Of a DNA stretch of 6,621 nucleotides, positions 5,513 through 6,621 are shown piece by piece. The notes below the pieces were generated by a model. That model worked only from the letters and a program-made list of their open reading frames with translations. It searched no databases and was not told the DNA's origin. The DNA is taken from positions 1 to 6,621 of the forward strand of contig QHXH01000169.1 in the NCBI GenBank assembly GCA_003222855.1, written 5' to 3'. The position numbers were made by a program, and so were the translations under genes. How positions within the stretch are numbered: the stretch's first letter is position 1; each line of letters begins with the position of its first letter. Source of the stretch: Acidobacteriota bacterium. Its GTDB lineage: Bacteria > Acidobacteriota > Blastocatellia > Pyrinomonadales > Pyrinomonadaceae.

Positions 5513-5845
5513 ATGACTGATGAAGATCGATCCGAAGAGATTTCAAGCGATGAACGACGGCAGTACGATCGTTCGCGAGTTATTGTAGATGTCAGCTTTA
5601 ATGGCGGCGATGCGACCGGAGTGGCCGGCACCAAAGACATAAGTATGGGCGGCTTGTACATGAGCGCGGAGGCTGATATCCCGGTGGGCGAGACGCTCAC
5701 ACTGAGGATTCCTTTGGCGGGAAAACACGTCGTGATTAAAGGCGACGTTGTTTACAGCAATCCCGGACACGGCGTCGGAGTGCGATTTCATCGGCTCCCA
5801 AACGATGCGCGCGAGTTGATGGAAAGAGAATTGCCGAAGCCTTAA
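5513..5845 (+). CDS. Single-domain PilZ protein (c-di-GMP binding)
   Basis: A 110-residue protein that is essentially one PilZ domain, a cytosolic receptor for the second messenger cyclic di-GMP. The two binding elements are complete: RRQYDR (15-20, giving R16xxxR20) and DISMGG (42-47, the D/N-x-S-x-x-G motif). They are followed by beta-barrel strands GLYMSAE, VGETLTLRIPL, HVVIKGDVVYSNPGHGVGVRF and a short C-terminal helix (DARELMERELPK). The first 14 residues are acidic and probably disordered. An upstream in-frame ATG at 5414 would add 33 residues, but those look non-coding and lack a ribosome binding site, whereas GAGGGA precedes 5513. Single-domain PilZ proteins act by binding partners in motility, polysaccharide export or gene control; no partner is encoded here. 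A second palindrome separates it from the next gene on the same strand. Confidence 0.88.
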   Translation: MTDEDRSEEISSDERRQYDRSRVIVDVSFNGGDATGVAGTKDISMGGLYMSAEADIPVGETLTLRIPLAGKHVVIKGDVVYSNPGHGVGVRFHRLPNDARELMERELPKP

Positions 5846-5852
5846 GCTGCTT

Positions 5853-5945
5853 AGCCACAGAGACACAGAGACGCGGAGATTCCGAGCGAATCTGCATCTC
5901 TGATTTCTGTTTTTGTTGTCTCTGTGTTTTTGCGCCTCCGTGGCT
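5853..5945. repeat. Imperfect palindrome with CACAGAGA arms
   Basis: The 27-base arm 5853-5879 pairs with 5919-5945 at 20 of 27 positions, around a 39-nt loop. All seven differences are A/G transitions between one arm and the complement of the other. In a plus-strand transcript, four of them would be G-U wobble pairs and three would be A-C mismatches. The element fills nearly all of the gap between PilZ and the ligase gene. It shares the CAGAGA/TCTCTG flavour with the palindrome at 5236-5332 but is not the same sequence. There is no coding capacity. Confidence 0.7.
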
Positions 5946-5956
5946 GATAAGTTGTT

Positions 5957-6621
5957 ATGTTCGATCAATTCACTTTAGGCATCGAGGAAGAATTTCAAAT
6001 TGTCGATCCGTCGACGCGCGAGTTGCGGTCGCACGTCACGGAGTTTCTCGACGAAGGCAAGATGATCCTGGGCGAGCAGATCAAACCCGAGATGATTCAG
6101 TCCCAGATCGAAGTCGGCACGGGTATTTGCAAAAACATTCAGGAAGCGCGCGCCGATATTTCGAATCTGCGGGGCGTGATTTCCTCGCTCGCCGAGAAAA
6201 ATGGTCTGAAAATTGTCGCCGCTTCGACGCACCCGATTTCGCGTTGGCAGGATCAGAAAATCTTCGACGATGATCGTTACGAATTGCTAGTGCAGGAGCT
6301 GCAGACCGTCGCGCGATCGCTTTTGATCTTCGGTTTGCACGTGCACGTCGGCGTCGCCGATCGTGAACGCCAGATTCACATCATGAATGCGTCGCGTTAC
6401 TTCCTGCCGCACGTGTTGGCGCTTTCAACCTCGTCGCCGTTTTGGGTGGGCCACAACACTGGATTGAAGAGCTATCGCTCTGAGATCTTCAAGCAGTTTC
6501 CGCGCACAGACATTCCCGATCACTTCGATTCTTATCCCGGCTTTCTGCGCTATGTTGATTTGCTGATCAAAACCGGTTGCATCAACGATGGCAAGAAAAT
6601 CTGGTGGGACTGCCGGCCGCA
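5957..6621 (+). CDS. GCS2-family carboxylate-amine ligase (glutamate-cysteine ligase-like), 3' end outside the window
   Basis: An ATP-dependent ligase of the glutamate-cysteine ligase type 2 family (YbdK/EgtA-like), which joins the gamma-carboxyl of glutamate to an amine such as cysteine. The 221 complete codons present start with the hallmark LGIEEEFQIVDP (7-18, metal/ATP-binding Glu residues). They continue with IEVGTG (51-56), AASTHPISRW (88-97), GLHVHVGV (126-133), LALSTSSPFW (154-163), NTGLKSYR (167-174) and IWWDCRP (215-221), where the window ends. Family members are about 360-390 residues, so some 40% is missing at the C-terminal side. The ATG at 5957 fits the conserved N-terminus exactly; no good Shine-Dalgarno precedes it. 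In E. coli the family member has only weak glutamate-cysteine ligase activity, so the natural substrate here is open. The frame is intact, with no internal stop. Confidence 0.92.
   Translation, partial: MFDQFTLGIEEEFQIVDPSTRELRSHVTEFLDEGKMILGEQIKPEMIQSQIEVGTGICKNIQEARADISNLRGVISSLAEKNGLKIVAASTHPISRWQDQKIFDDDRYELLVQELQTVARSLLIFGLHVHVGVADRERQIHIMNASRYFLPHVLALSTSSPFWVGHNTGLKSYRSEIFKQFPRTDIPDHFDSYPGFLRYVDLLIKTGCINDGKKIWWDCRP

Noticed and set aside
5543..5968. 141-codon minus-strand ORF
   Set aside because: It is antisense to PilZ and crosses the second palindrome; the plus-strand PilZ motifs are convincing.

Overview
This is a 6.6 kb stretch of ordinary bacterial chromosome with moderate GC, and no rRNA, tRNA, CRISPR array, transposase or phage gene. 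The gene set is a monofunctional proline dehydrogenase, a short NfeD, a PP2C phosphatase, a Cys/Met-metabolism PLP enzyme, a single-domain PilZ protein and a GCS2 ligase. Together with the dispersed palindromic repeats, this most resembles an environmental Acidobacteriota genome, possibly Blastocatellia. That placement rests on general impression, not on a marker gene, and is uncertain.

Layout. Positions 1-387 are non-coding and hold a run of short, nearly perfect hairpins whose stems all differ in sequence (29-270). Next comes an HD-family ORF whose N-terminal part has been replaced by a membrane anchor (388-972, +), meeting tail to tail a small three-helix membrane protein (975-1310, -). 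Proline dehydrogenase (1383-2303, +) is followed by a 114-bp palindromic element (2304-2417) and an NfeD-like protein (2424-2915, +). NfeD converges, with 1 nt between stop codons, on a PP2C phosphatase (2917-3840, -). A PLP-dependent cystathionine synthase/lyase-type enzyme lies behind it on the same strand (3971-5116, -). A 396-bp gap with a long imperfect palindrome separates it from a PilZ protein (true start probably 5513, +). A second palindrome of the same general type then precedes a GCS2-family glutamate-cysteine-ligase-like gene that runs off the window (5957 to the end, +).

How the genes fit together. There is no obvious operon; each gene looks like its own unit, and the gaps are filled with palindromes. 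Functional links are loose. The PLP enzyme (cystathionine/cysteine metabolism) and the GCS2 ligase (glutamate plus an amine such as cysteine) could touch the same thiol metabolism, but they are divergently arranged and not co-transcribed. PilZ (c-di-GMP) and PP2C (phospho-Ser/Thr) are both signalling proteins without a local partner.

The most notable content is non-coding. It comprises the hairpin array at the left edge, a smaller site with the same TAAA/TTTA-loop hairpins at 3910-3956, and three distinct long palindromes in the gaps between genes. The HD-family chimera is the one coding anomaly.
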